64,000 nt of DNA from Runella salmonicolor. GTDB taxonomy: Bacteria; Bacteroidota; Bacteroidia; Cytophagales; Spirosomataceae. The notes below the pieces were generated by a model. That model made no database searches and was not told where the DNA came from. It saw only the letters and a program-made list of their open reading frames with translations. Where the stretch lies: the NCBI RefSeq assembly GCF_024158025.1, contig NZ_JAMZEL010000002.1:62001-126000 (forward strand), written 5' to 3'. Shown piece by piece: positions 51,911-61,254 of this stretch (position 1 is the stretch's first letter; each line of letters opens with the position of its first letter). The translations under genes and the position numbers were made by a program.

Positions 51911-52741
51911 ATGCGTAAATTTTTTAAAATACTGGGCGGTTGGAGCATTTGCCTTGGTATAATCAGCTCAACGTTTTTTACTTCCTGTGTGACCGTAGAT
52001 ACGCGCAAGATTACCTATTTCCAAAGCGCAGATACACTGCCTTATCAGGTACTTCCGCCCATTACCCCGCAGGTAACCCGCATTCAGCCCGATGATATCC
52101 TCGCCGTGACCGTAAGTAGTTTGAGCGAAGAATCCAATGTAGTGTTTAATTTCCCCAACATCAACGCCCTCAATACGACGGTGTATCCAGGAGTAATAGG
52201 AGGTGGGCAAACAGGACGTCAACCCTTAGGCTACTTAGTGGACTCAACAGGACAAATTGAAATGCCGTTGGTGGGAAAAGTCAAGGTTATGGGTTTGAAT
52301 CTTGCACAAGCAGGTGATAGTATCAAACTAAGACTACTCAATTATTTAAAAGAGCCTACAGTAAACGTGCGGTACTTAAACCATAAGTTTACTGTCATTG
52401 GGGAGGTTAATCGTCCATCAGTCATAAGCCTTCTTGATGACCACACTTCCTTGCCAGAGGCTCTTGGTATGGTGGGAGATTTAACCATTTATGGTATGCG
52501 TAAAAACGTCATGTTGATTAGGACTGAAAAAGATAAGCGTGAAGTGGTACGCATTGACCTCACCTCGCGAGAGTTTTTTAACTCACCTTACTACTATCTA
52601 CGCAACAACGACGTGATTTATGTGGATGTAAGTAAAGGGAAAGTAACATTTACCGACCAACGCGTTCAGCAATTGCAACTCATCCCCATTTTCACGGGCA
52701 TTGCTACCACGATTGTGGTGATTTTGAACTTGTTGAAATAG
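51911..52741 (+). CDS. Wza-like polysaccharide export lipoprotein
   Basis: A 276-residue polysaccharide-export (Poly_export/SLBB) protein. A lipoprotein signal ends at FFTSC (Cys26). The Poly_export domain (RIQPDDILAVTVSSL) starts near residue 57; GYLVDSTGQIEMPLVGKVKVMGL marks the first SLBB-type repeat. The C terminus has one hydrophobic helix (LIPIFTGIATTIVVILNLL), as in Bacteroidota homologues. It should form the outer-membrane exit for capsule or exopolysaccharide, with the Wzc-like kinase encoded 96 bp downstream. Confidence 0.93.
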   Translation: MRKFFKILGGWSICLGIISSTFFTSCVTVDTRKITYFQSADTLPYQVLPPITPQVTRIQPDDILAVTVSSLSEESNVVFNFPNINALNTTVYPGVIGGGQTGRQPLGYLVDSTGQIEMPLVGKVKVMGLNLAQAGDSIKLRLLNYLKEPTVNVRYLNHKFTVIGEVNRPSVISLLDDHTSLPEALGMVGDLTIYGMRKNVMLIRTEKDKREVVRIDLTSREFFNSPYYYLRNNDVIYVDVSKGKVTFTDQRVQQLQLIPIFTGIATTIVVILNLLK

Positions 52742-52837
52742 AATAACATACGGAGACCAGTGAAGGTTACTAACTGGGATATTCCGAAGCCATGAGCTCC
52801 TAACAGCAATCGAATACTCAACGAAAAAGAAATAAAA

Positions 52838-55210
52838 ATGACGAATAACGAATCAAAGTTTTGGGAAGAACGGGAGGAAGAATTTAACCTGAAGTTGGTT
52901 ATCGGCAAATACCTTCGTTACTGGTACTGGTTTGTGCTCTCGGTGGCGCTTGCGGTGCTGGGGGCGTTTTTCTACCTGCGTTATGCCACGCCTATTTACA
53001 GTACCAGTGCCGTTTTGCTCATCAAGGATGAGAAGAAAGGCGGCCTAGGGGGCATGGATGCGCTGAAAGATTTGGAGCTTTTCTCAGGCAACAAACTCGT
53101 GGAAAACGAAGTGGAAGTCTTGAAATCACGGGCGTTGTTGGAACGGGTCGTGACCGACCTAAACTTGATGGTTTCTTATTTTGAAAAAGGGGATATTCGT
53201 CCCACGGTTGAAATATTTGGCACCTCTCCGATTTGGGTACAGGCGGGAGAACTCACCGAGGCCGCTTACAAAGACCCACTATGGATCAAAGTCATCAACC
53301 GCAATCAGTTTGAATTACAGGACGAAGGCGGGGCGGCCAAAGGACAGTATACCTTTAGTCAAAATGTAAAAAGTGAATTTGGACAGTTTCGGGTCTATTT
53401 GGTAGATTCTCTGTACCGTAAAGACAACGACCTGATTCAGATTCGTTTTGCCCATAAAGAATCCCTGATTCAGTACTATCAGGAACTGCTTCAAGTTGAA
53501 TTACTTAACCAAAAAAGTACAGTTCTAAAGCTTACTATAGAAGACCCCTTACCCAATAAAGGACGGGCGATTTTAGCCAAGCTACTGGACGCGTACACCT
53601 ATTCGGCCCTGACCGACAAAAACCGCGAAGCCACCAATACCATGACCTTCATCGATGATCGCCTGCGGCTCATTACGGGGGAATTGGGTGACGTAGAAAA
53701 AGACGTAGAAGTCTATAAAAGTAGCCAGGGAATCACTGATTTGAGCGCAGAAGCCAACCTGTTTTTGGAGAAAGTGAAAGAAAACGACGGCAAGCTCAAT
53801 GAGGTAGACATTCAGTTGAAAATACTTGAGGGGGTGGATGCCTACCTCAAAAGCAGCCAATTGGGGATTGCCCCCGCTACGTTGATGGTGACCGACCCCG
53901 TACTGACGGGCCTGCTCTCTAAATTAAACGAGCTCGACAACCAACGCGAAAAATACGCCCGCACCACGCAAGCTAGCAACCCCCTGTTGGAAACGGTAAC
54001 GACCCAAATCGCCAATACCAAAGCGGCCATTCGGGAAAACATCATGAACCAAAAGCAGGGCCTGATCATTACCCGCAACAGCCTGCAAAACCTGAATACG
54101 CGTTTTGAGTCGTCTATCCGTACCATTCCGCGGAAAGAACGGGAGTTTGTGAATATTAAGCGGCAGCAGGGAATCAAAGAAAGCCTGTACCTGCTTTTGT
54201 TGGAAAAACGCGAAGAAACCGCCATTTCCTACGCCTCAACCGTGACCGACAGCCGGGTGGTAGATGAACCTTACAGCACGCCATCGCCCGTGAAACCCAA
54301 AGGAAACATTGTGTACCTGATTGCTCTGTTGGCGGGGTTAGGAATTCCGTTTGCTTTCATCAACGTGCGTAGTATGCTCAACGACAAGATTGAGTCCCGC
54401 ATTGAAATTGAAGACAAGGTGAAAGGAATTCCGATTTTGGGCGAAGTGGCCCAAAAGCCCAAAAACGTGGAGGGGCCTTTGTTGGATACCAATAGCCGCA
54501 ATATCATCATCGAGCAGTTTCGTACCCTACGCACCAACCTGAGCTATTTGTTGAAGACCGAAAAAGCATCTAAGAAAATCCTGATTACCTCCACCATCTC
54601 CGGCGAAGGGAAAAGCTTTGTGGCGCTTAACTTGGCATCAAGCTTGGCAAAAGCGGGGCACAAAGTGGTTTTGGTCAACGCCGATATTCGTAAACCCAAA
54701 TTGCACGAATACCTGGCCATGAACAATGAAGTGGGTTTGGTCAATTACCTGATTGGCAAAAAGAAGGTAGAGGATGTAAGTTTTGAGACCAAGATTGAGA
54801 ACCTCAGCTTTATTCCGAGTGGGCCCATTCCTCCCAATCCCGCTGAATTGATTGGCAGTTCGAAAATGGCCGATTTGATGCTGGAGCTGGAAAGCCGTTA
54901 TGAGTACATCTTTATTGACTGCTCGCCCAACGGTCTGGTGACCGACGCCTTACTGATTGCCCCTTTGGTGGACGCGACCCTTTACATCATTCGCCACGAA
55001 AAAACGCCCAAATTTGCCTTGGGGCCTTTGGCCATCCTCTACCGTGAGCAGAAGATGCCTTCTATGGCCATCATTTACAACGGGGTAAAAGGTTCGGGAG
55101 GCTATGGTTACGGCTATGGCTACGGTTACGGTTATGGTTACGGGTACGGACAGGGTTACTACGGCGATACCCCCAAACCCCTCTGGAAACGGGTGTTGAA
55201 CAAAGCTTGA
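52838..55210 (+). CDS. Wzc-like tyrosine autokinase/chain-length regulator
   Basis: A 790-residue co-polymerase and BY-kinase. An N-terminal Wzz domain with a first helix (WYWFVLSVALAVLGAFFYLRY) is followed by a long coiled-coil region, a second helix (IVYLIALLAGLGIPFAFINV) and a C-terminal kinase domain with Walker A STISGEGKSFVALNLA, Walker A' VLVNADIRKPK and Walker B YIFIDCSP. The tail is a Gly-Tyr repeat (about residues 750-778), the autophosphorylation cluster. It controls chain length and export with the Wza-like protein. No dedicated phosphatase gene is seen nearby. Start ATG 52838. Confidence 0.94.
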   Translation: MTNNESKFWEEREEEFNLKLVIGKYLRYWYWFVLSVALAVLGAFFYLRYATPIYSTSAVLLIKDEKKGGLGGMDALKDLELFSGNKLVENEVEVLKSRALLERVVTDLNLMVSYFEKGDIRPTVEIFGTSPIWVQAGELTEAAYKDPLWIKVINRNQFELQDEGGAAKGQYTFSQNVKSEFGQFRVYLVDSLYRKDNDLIQIRFAHKESLIQYYQELLQVELLNQKSTVLKLTIEDPLPNKGRAILAKLLDAYTYSALTDKNREATNTMTFIDDRLRLITGELGDVEKDVEVYKSSQGITDLSAEANLFLEKVKENDGKLNEVDIQLKILEGVDAYLKSSQLGIAPATLMVTDPVLTGLLSKLNELDNQREKYARTTQASNPLLETVTTQIANTKAAIRENIMNQKQGLIITRNSLQNLNTRFESSIRTIPRKEREFVNIKRQQGIKESLYLLLLEKREETAISYASTVTDSRVVDEPYSTPSPVKPKGNIVYLIALLAGLGIPFAFINVRSMLNDKIESRIEIEDKVKGIPILGEVAQKPKNVEGPLLDTNSRNIIIEQFRTLRTNLSYLLKTEKASKKILITSTISGEGKSFVALNLASSLAKAGHKVVLVNADIRKPKLHEYLAMNNEVGLVNYLIGKKKVEDVSFETKIENLSFIPSGPIPPNPAELIGSSKMADLMLELESRYEYIFIDCSPNGLVTDALLIAPLVDATLYIIRHEKTPKFALGPLAILYREQKMPSMAIIYNGVKGSGGYGYGYGYGYGYGYGYGQGYYGDTPKPLWKRVLNKA
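55098..55159 (+). repeat. In-frame GGNTAY hexamer repeat encoding the Wzc Gly-Tyr tail
   Basis: About nine consecutive hexamers of the form GGNTAY code for alternating Gly-Tyr at the end of the Wzc-like kinase. The length can change by replication slippage without breaking the frame, altering the number of phosphorylatable tyrosines. Confidence 0.85.
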
Positions 55211-55217
55211 TTTTTCT

Positions 55218-55366
55218 CACGCAAAGGAGCAAAGACACAAAGAAACATGAAATAAAACCTTTGCTCCTTAGCGACTTTGCGTGATTCAACTTGGGGATGA
55301 GATGCAAATATACATTTATGTCAAATAAAACCTTTGCTCCTTAGTGACTTTGCGTGATTCACCTTG
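55218..55366. repeat. Octamer-based repeat cluster downstream of Wzc
   Basis: CACGCAAAGGAGCAAAG at 55218-55234 is followed by two 44-bp direct copies, at 55250-55293 and 55323-55366, which differ at two positions and read in the opposite orientation. Read on one strand, the copies share a chain of units such as CACGCAAAG, TCGCTAAG and GAGCAAAG. The same build occurs at 51291-51325. Confidence 0.8.
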
Positions 55367-55456
55367 TATGAATATTAAAATAGTACAAATCAATCTTTTC
55401 TCTGTCAAGTATACCAAAAAGAAAGTAAATGATTTGTAATTTTTTTAGATAAGTAT

Positions 55457-55486
55457 TTGTCATTATTCCTTTTTTTTGTACTTTAG
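55457..55486 (+). promoter_or_regulatory. Promoter of the gmd-led polysaccharide operon
   Basis: TTG (55457-55459), a 19-bp spacer, then TACTTTAG (55479-55486), one mismatch from TAnnTTTG. The leader to the gmd start is about 225 bases. Confidence 0.55.
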
Positions 55487-55716
55487 TGGAAGATAAGCGA
55501 CAAAGTAGCTAAAAAAAGTACAAAAATTATAGTAATCTTTTTGCTTTTAGGATTATTTTAAGTTTTTGTTAAATTATAAAAAATGCACAAATGATTAGAT
55601 AAAACTTGTCCTTTTATTGCTAATTAATGACAAGCTGCTTTTCTGAATCATTCTTGATTTTGAATTTCTTGTGCTGAAAAAGCGCAAAATTTGTTTGATA
55701 TTTATTACTCAACGTT

Positions 55717-56835
55717 ATGACAAATAAAGTAGCCCTCATCACGGGCGTAACCGGTCAAGATGGCTCCTATTTAGCCGAGCTTTTATTAGAAAAAGGGTAT
55801 ACGGTGCATGGTATCAAACGCCGTGCTTCCTCTTTCAACACGCACCGTATTGACCATCTCTACATTGACCAACATGAGCAGCATGTAGACTTTAAGCTCC
55901 ATTATGGCGATTTAACGGATTCGACCAACCTGATTCGCATTATTCAGGAAGTACAACCCGATGAAATTTACAATTTGGGTGCCATGAGTCATGTAAAGGT
56001 AAGTTTCGACTCACCAGAATATGTTGGCAATGTAGATGGGCTGGGTACTTTAAGGATACTGGAAGCCGTAAGGATTTTAGGGTTGGAAAAGAAAACCCGT
56101 ATTTATCAGGCTTCTACCTCTGAACTGTATGGCGGATTGGAAGAAAATAAAAACGCTGCAGGGTTTTACGATGAGAATTCCCCCTTCTATCCCAGGTCTC
56201 CCTATGGTGTAGCCAAAATTTACGGATTCTGGATTACCAAAAACTACCGCGAAGCCTATAATATGTATGCCTGCAACGGTATTTTATTTAACCACGAGTC
56301 TCCAAGAAGAGGTGAAACCTTTGTGACCCGTAAAATAACTATGGCCACTGCGGCCATAGCTTTGGGTAAACAAGAATGTCTATATCTTGGAAACCTGAAC
56401 GCTCAACGTGACTGGGGACATGCCAAAGACTACGTAGAAGCAATGTGGCGAATTTTACAGCAAGATCAGCCCGAAGATTATGTGATCGCCACTGGTGTTA
56501 CCACCTATATCCGTGATTTTGTGAAAATGGCTTTTGCTGAAGTAGGAATAGAGCTGGCTTTTGAAGGAGTAGCGGAAAACGAAACTGCCAAAGTTGTGGT
56601 CTGCAACAACCCTGAATACCAACTGGAAATAGGTAAAGTAGTAGTACGTATAGATCCCAAGTATTATCGCCCTACTGAAGTAGACTTGTTGATTGGCGAT
56701 CCTACTAAATCAAAAACTAGATTAGGCTGGAAGCCCCAGTACGATGTGGCGGCTTTATGTGCTGAAATGGTAAAATCCGACCTCAAAATCATTAGCCAAA
56801 CCTTGGTCGTACAGGCAGAACATTTGGTGGGGTAG
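55717..56835 (+). CDS. gmd: GDP-mannose 4,6-dehydratase
   Basis: A 372-residue SDR-type dehydratase converting GDP-mannose to GDP-4-keto-6-deoxymannose, the precursor of GDP-fucose, rhamnose, perosamine and colitose. The nucleotide-binding motif GVTGQDGSYLAELLLEKGY starts near residue 9. The YxxxK pair is in YPRSPYGVAK, and the family-specific GIKRRASSFNTHRIDHLY and FNHESPRRGETFVTRKI segments are present. No GDP-fucose synthase (fcl) follows in the window, so the fate of its keto-sugar product is open. Start ATG 55717. Confidence 0.96.
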   Translation: MTNKVALITGVTGQDGSYLAELLLEKGYTVHGIKRRASSFNTHRIDHLYIDQHEQHVDFKLHYGDLTDSTNLIRIIQEVQPDEIYNLGAMSHVKVSFDSPEYVGNVDGLGTLRILEAVRILGLEKKTRIYQASTSELYGGLEENKNAAGFYDENSPFYPRSPYGVAKIYGFWITKNYREAYNMYACNGILFNHESPRRGETFVTRKITMATAAIALGKQECLYLGNLNAQRDWGHAKDYVEAMWRILQQDQPEDYVIATGVTTYIRDFVKMAFAEVGIELAFEGVAENETAKVVVCNNPEYQLEIGKVVVRIDPKYYRPTEVDLLIGDPTKSKTRLGWKPQYDVAALCAEMVKSDLKIISQTLVVQAEHLVG

Positions 56836-56886
56836 AGTTTCGTGTAATATATAGTTATATATAACAGTTTTAATATTGATAAGTAA

Positions 56887-58437
56887 TTGAGTTTAACGGG
56901 AAACCATACCAAAAAAATTGCGAAAAATACTCTAATGCTATATCTCCGGCAGGTATTAGTATTAATTGTTAGTCTTTTTACCGTAAGAATAGTCTTAGAC
57001 GTACTTGGTGTTGAAGATTATGGTATTTATAATGTTGTTGGAGGAATTGTATCATTTTTTTCCTTTCTAAGTGGCTCTATGGCATCAGCAACACAACGTT
57101 TTTTTTCTTTTGCATTGGGGCAGAATGATTTGGAACGGCTAAAGAAAACTTTTACAGTAAACCTCACAATATATATATCAATTGCTTTTATTGCATTTAT
57201 TCTTTTGGATACTGTTGGGCTTTGGTTTGTAAAAAATTATTTAAAGTTGCCTAATGAAAGATTTGAAACTATACTTTATATATATCATTTTTCTGTATTT
57301 ACTTTTGTTGCAACTATTGTTACTACACCGTTAACATCTATTATTATTGCACATGAAGACATGCATATCTATGCATATATGTCAATTTTAGAAACCTCTC
57401 TAAAGTTATGCGTAGTGTTCTTGCTTGTTTATGTGGACTTTGATAAACTACAGCTCTATAGTATTTTACTTTTAGTTGTATCACTCATCAATTTTACTTG
57501 CTATTTTTTTATATGTATATATAAATATCAAGAATGTCAGTTCAATAAGTTTTACTGGGATAAAAATATTTTTCGAGAGGTTCTCGGCTTTACGGGCTGG
57601 ACGTTGTTTGGCCAAATAACAACTGTAGGACGAAATCAGGCTATAACTATTTTGGTTAATCAGTTTTTTAACCCTATTACTGTTGCAGCACGCTCAATAG
57701 CAGTTAATATAACTTCTCAAATTAATTTATTTTCTAATAACTTCAATACTGGGCTTTATCCACCTTTAATTAAAGCTTATGCTTCAGGAAACAAGCAGGA
57801 AATGTTTGCTTTGTTATTTAATGGCTCAAAAATTACCTTCTTTTTAATGTGGATATTTGCGTTGCCATTTTATCTTGAAATGGATACAATATTAAAACTA
57901 TGGCTTAAAGAGCCTCCAGAATATTCGGTGTTATTTACCCGATTAGCATTAATTGAATCGGTAATTATGTCTATTAGTTTACCAATAGCAACTGCTGCCA
58001 GGGCACCAGGGAAAATGAGGGGATATGAACTTGCTCTTGGAACCATTCAAATAGGAATATTTATTGCGTCATGGATTATTCTTATGATGGGTGGTAATGC
58101 TGCTTCTGTTTTTATAGTGGCTATAGTAGCAAATTTGCTAATGCTTGTGGTTCGTTTAATAATTGTAGGAGGGTTAATTGCTTTGCCTTTAGGATCATTT
58201 TCTATGAAAGTATTGTTGCCTATACTACTGGTTTCAATAGTATCAATAACGTTTTCTTATTTAATAAAATGGATGTTACCTATTGGTTTTCTTTTTTCGT
58301 TTATTAATATTTTTTTTAGTATTATTTTTTCTTCATTAAGTATGTATTTCATTGGCTTAGATAAGGAAATGAGAAAAAAAATTAAGGAAATATTTGAAAA
58401 CAAGATTTTAAAGAAATATAAATTAAATCCCTTATGA
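56887..58437 (+). CDS. Polysaccharide flippase (Wzx-like, MATE/MVF fold)
   Basis: A 516-residue membrane protein with about 12-14 hydrophobic helices, of the oligosaccharide flippase type: MLYLRQVLVLIVSLFTVRIVLDVLGVEDYGIYNVVGGIVSF near the N terminus is characteristic. It would move lipid-linked repeat units across the inner membrane. The TTG 56887 start is used; ATG codons further in would cut the first helix. The gene and those after it are markedly AT-rich compared with the rest of the window. Its stop codon overlaps the start of the next gene (ATGA). Confidence 0.9.
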   Translation: MSLTGNHTKKIAKNTLMLYLRQVLVLIVSLFTVRIVLDVLGVEDYGIYNVVGGIVSFFSFLSGSMASATQRFFSFALGQNDLERLKKTFTVNLTIYISIAFIAFILLDTVGLWFVKNYLKLPNERFETILYIYHFSVFTFVATIVTTPLTSIIIAHEDMHIYAYMSILETSLKLCVVFLLVYVDFDKLQLYSILLLVVSLINFTCYFFICIYKYQECQFNKFYWDKNIFREVLGFTGWTLFGQITTVGRNQAITILVNQFFNPITVAARSIAVNITSQINLFSNNFNTGLYPPLIKAYASGNKQEMFALLFNGSKITFFLMWIFALPFYLEMDTILKLWLKEPPEYSVLFTRLALIESVIMSISLPIATAARAPGKMRGYELALGTIQIGIFIASWIILMMGGNAASVFIVAIVANLLMLVVRLIIVGGLIALPLGSFSMKVLLPILLVSIVSITFSYLIKWMLPIGFLFSFINIFFSIIFSSLSMYFIGLDKEMRKKIKEIFENKILKKYKLNPL

Positions 58438-59492
58438 AAATATTGATCTTGGGTGGAACTGGGGCCATGGGAATTCATTTGGTTGAACTTCTTGGAAAAG
58501 AGAATAATGAAATTTTTGTTACAACAAGATCTAAAAAGCAGTCTAGAGGTAATGTGCATTATTTACAGGGGAATGCCCGTGATATAGATTTTCTGGAAAC
58601 GCATTTACAACAGGAGTGGGATGCGATTGTTGATTTTATGGTTTATACTACTGCAGAATTTAAGAGTAGGGTAAATTTATTACTAAGCGCAACTGGTCAA
58701 TATATTTATTTAAGTTCTGCTCGTGTATATGCTAATTCTGAAAGCCCTATAATTGAGGCGTCTGATAGGTTACTAGATGTTTCAAAAGATGAAAAATATC
58801 TAAGATCTGATGAATACGCTTTAACAAAAGCCCGGCAGGAGAATATTTTGGAAAGCTCCGGACAAAGTAATTGGACTATTATTCGTCCATATATAACTTA
58901 TAGTGAGAACAGGTTACAACTGGGTGTACTTGAAAAAGAGTCTTGGCTGTACAGGGCTGTAAAAGGTAGAACAATTGTGTTCTCTAAAGATATAAATGAT
59001 AGGGTAAGCACATTAACTTATGGGTTGGATGTATCTAAAGGTATTGTAAGCATCATTGGAGAAGCACGTGCATTGGGTGAAGTTTTTCACATTACTTCAA
59101 GTCAGGATATTAGATGGAGTGATGTATTGGGTATTTACTTAAATGTTTTAGAAAACAATTTAGGGTTTCGCCCTAAAGTTTTACTTAATGAATTAGGTGA
59201 ATTTAAAAAAATTCATTCATCTAATTACCAGATAATTTATGACAGACTTTATAATAGACAATTTAACAATACTAAAATAAATAGATTTATTGATATTACA
59301 ACATTTAAGCCCGTTGAAGAGGGATTGCGAAATTGCCTAACTGACTTTTTATCCTATGGGAAATTTGACACCATAAACTGGAAGCTTGAGGCAATAAAAG
59401 ATAAGCATACAAAGGAGCATACACCTTTGAGAGAAATTGCTGGATATAAACAAAAGATAAGCTATTTAATACACAGATACATTAAAAATTAA
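58434..59492 (+). CDS. NAD-dependent sugar epimerase/dehydratase-like protein
   Basis: A 352-residue extended SDR. The nucleotide loop GGTGAMGIHLVELLG is at about residues 7-21. The catalytic pair YxxxK is in DEYALTKARQ (Tyr123, Lys127), and the serine is in YLSSARVYA. The N terminus with VYLQGNARD-type segments fits nucleotide-sugar-modifying members; epimerase, reductase or dehydratase cannot be told apart. It overlaps the flippase stop codon and precedes a thiamine-diphosphate enzyme by six bases, so all act in one operon. It could reduce or epimerise the keto sugar made by Gmd; this is inference. Confidence 0.85.
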   Translation: MKILILGGTGAMGIHLVELLGKENNEIFVTTRSKKQSRGNVHYLQGNARDIDFLETHLQQEWDAIVDFMVYTTAEFKSRVNLLLSATGQYIYLSSARVYANSESPIIEASDRLLDVSKDEKYLRSDEYALTKARQENILESSGQSNWTIIRPYITYSENRLQLGVLEKESWLYRAVKGRTIVFSKDINDRVSTLTYGLDVSKGIVSIIGEARALGEVFHITSSQDIRWSDVLGIYLNVLENNLGFRPKVLLNELGEFKKIHSSNYQIIYDRLYNRQFNNTKINRFIDITTFKPVEEGLRNCLTDFLSYGKFDTINWKLEAIKDKHTKEHTPLREIAGYKQKISYLIHRYIKN

Positions 59493-59498
59493 AATACT

Positions 59499-61235
59499 AT
59501 GGCTAATCATTATTCAGACGAAAAAAATGTGCAAATATTAGTTGCATTATTAAAGAGGTATGGTATAAAAAAGATAATAGCTTCTCCAGGTACTACAAAT
59601 ATGTCATTTGTGATAAGTCTGCAAAATGACCCCTATTTTGAAATGTATCCTTCAGTTGATGAACGGTCTGCCGCTTACTTAGCCTGTGGATTAGCTGATG
59701 AGTCAGGTGAGCCAGTGGTAATAAGCTGTACAGGCGCAACTGCTTCAAGAAACTATTTACCAGGATTGACAGAAGCCTATTACCGTAAACTTCCAATATT
59801 GGCAATTACTTCATCACAGGCAGTTTCAAAAGTGGGGCATCATGTTGCACAGGTTATTGACAGAAGTTCGTTACCAAATGATGTTGTTAATTTTAGTGTG
59901 GCGTTGCCTATTGTTAAAGATGATGATGACTTTTGGGATTGTGAGATAAAAGTAAATAAGGCGATATTAGAGCTAAGCCGACGCGGAGGGGGGCCAGTAC
60001 ATATTAATTTGCCAACAACTTATAATAAGTTATTTAGTGTTACCGAACTTCCTTCGGTAAAAAAAATTGAGCGAATTACTAATGGGCATATTTTCCCCAA
60101 ACTAGGTGGCAGAGTTGCCGTTTTTATCGGCTCTCATAGCAGTTTTAGTAAAAATGAAGCGAGGATTTTAGATGCTTTTTGTGCTGCAAATGATGCTGTA
60201 GTACTTTGTGACCATACCAGCGGCTATAAGGGAAGATACAGAGTATTATCTTCTTTACTTGGATGTCAACATAGTTTTGATTCCTCACTTGCTCCTGATA
60301 TTGTTATCAGTATTGGTGAAATTACAGGAGATTATTATAATATGGCCGTAAAGAGCAAACAAATTTGGAGAGTAAGTGACGACGGTGAGCTTCGGGATAC
60401 CTATAAAAAATTGAGGTATGTTTTTGAAATGTCAGAACAGCAATTCTTTGAGTATTACACAAATAGTGTTGAGGTACCAAAAGATCAATATTTGAAAAAT
60501 TGTAAATCAAAGTTTGATGAATTATCTGGAAAAATACCAGAACTGCCTTTTTCAAATATATGGTTGGCCTCAAAAATGGCACACCGTATACCTGATGGCT
60601 CTACAATACATTTTGGTATTCTGAATAGCCTACGTTCATGGAATTTCTTTGAATTGCCTCTTTCGGTTCGGTCAGCTTCAAATGTGGGCGGCTTTGGAAT
60701 AGACGGGGGGCTTTCGAGTTTGATAGGCGCTTCTTTTGCTAACAGAAATAAGCTATATTTTTGTGTAATTGGTGATTTAGCATTTTTCTATGATATGAAC
60801 GTGTTGGGTAATAGGAGTGTAGGTAATAATCTTCGCATTCTTTTGGTAAATAATGGTAAGGGGACCGAGTTTAGGCAATATAAGCACCATGCATCTGGTT
60901 TGGGAGATGAAGCTGACGAGTTTGTAGCAGCTGCTGGGCATTTTGGCAATAAATCAAGGCAACTGGCCAAGCATTATGCTGAAGACTTGGGATTTGATTA
61001 TCTATCTGCTGAAAGTAAGGATGGATTTGATGAAGTTGTGGATAAGTTCTTGGTAAATAAGGTTACTGAAAAATCCATATTGTTTGAAGTATTTACAAAT
61101 AGCGAAGAAGAAGCTGAAGCTTTGAAAGCTATGATGAATATTGAAATCGACGTAAAAGAGAAAGCAAAGGAAACCCTGAAACAATTTGTTGGTAATAGCA
61201 ATTTAAAAGGGATTAAGAAAATTTTTGGGCGCTAG
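59499..61235 (+). CDS. MenD-like thiamine-diphosphate enzyme
   Basis: A 578-residue ThDP enzyme. The N-terminal pyrimidine-binding domain has SPGTTNMSFV and the catalytic glutamate E55 in DERSAAYLACG; the C-terminal pyrophosphate-binding motif is IGDLAFFYDMN...LLVNNGKGTEF (about residues 424-457). These most resemble MenD (SEPHCHC synthase), which joins a 2-oxoacid-derived unit to an acceptor. However, MenD is a menaquinone gene, and here it sits between sugar genes with a pyruvyl transferase. A carboligase that adds a short carbon unit to a keto sugar, as YerE does for yersiniose, is possible. The substrate is unknown; no nearby men genes are seen. Start ATG 59499. Confidence 0.8.
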   Translation: MANHYSDEKNVQILVALLKRYGIKKIIASPGTTNMSFVISLQNDPYFEMYPSVDERSAAYLACGLADESGEPVVISCTGATASRNYLPGLTEAYYRKLPILAITSSQAVSKVGHHVAQVIDRSSLPNDVVNFSVALPIVKDDDDFWDCEIKVNKAILELSRRGGGPVHINLPTTYNKLFSVTELPSVKKIERITNGHIFPKLGGRVAVFIGSHSSFSKNEARILDAFCAANDAVVLCDHTSGYKGRYRVLSSLLGCQHSFDSSLAPDIVISIGEITGDYYNMAVKSKQIWRVSDDGELRDTYKKLRYVFEMSEQQFFEYYTNSVEVPKDQYLKNCKSKFDELSGKIPELPFSNIWLASKMAHRIPDGSTIHFGILNSLRSWNFFELPLSVRSASNVGGFGIDGGLSSLIGASFANRNKLYFCVIGDLAFFYDMNVLGNRSVGNNLRILLVNNGKGTEFRQYKHHASGLGDEADEFVAAAGHFGNKSRQLAKHYAEDLGFDYLSAESKDGFDEVVDKFLVNKVTEKSILFEVFTNSEEEAEALKAMMNIEIDVKEKAKETLKQFVGNSNLKGIKKIFGR

Positions 61236-61254
61236 TATTAAATACAAGATAAAT

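Larger units (their letters stand above)
55211..55716. other. Gap between Wzc and gmd with repeats and promoter
   Basis: About 505 bp. The first 155 bp hold the inverted and direct octamer-based repeats, then AT-rich sequence with a promoter at 55457-55486 and a leader of about 225 bases before gmd. No gene was recognised. Confidence 0.6.

Noticed and set aside
52838..53400. Integration or attachment site near the exporter genes
   Set aside because: No tRNA gene, integrase or matching direct repeats at cassette ends were found.
59499..61235. Annotation as menD
   Set aside because: Motifs are MenD-like, but the polysaccharide context and lack of men neighbours make a menaquinone role uncertain.
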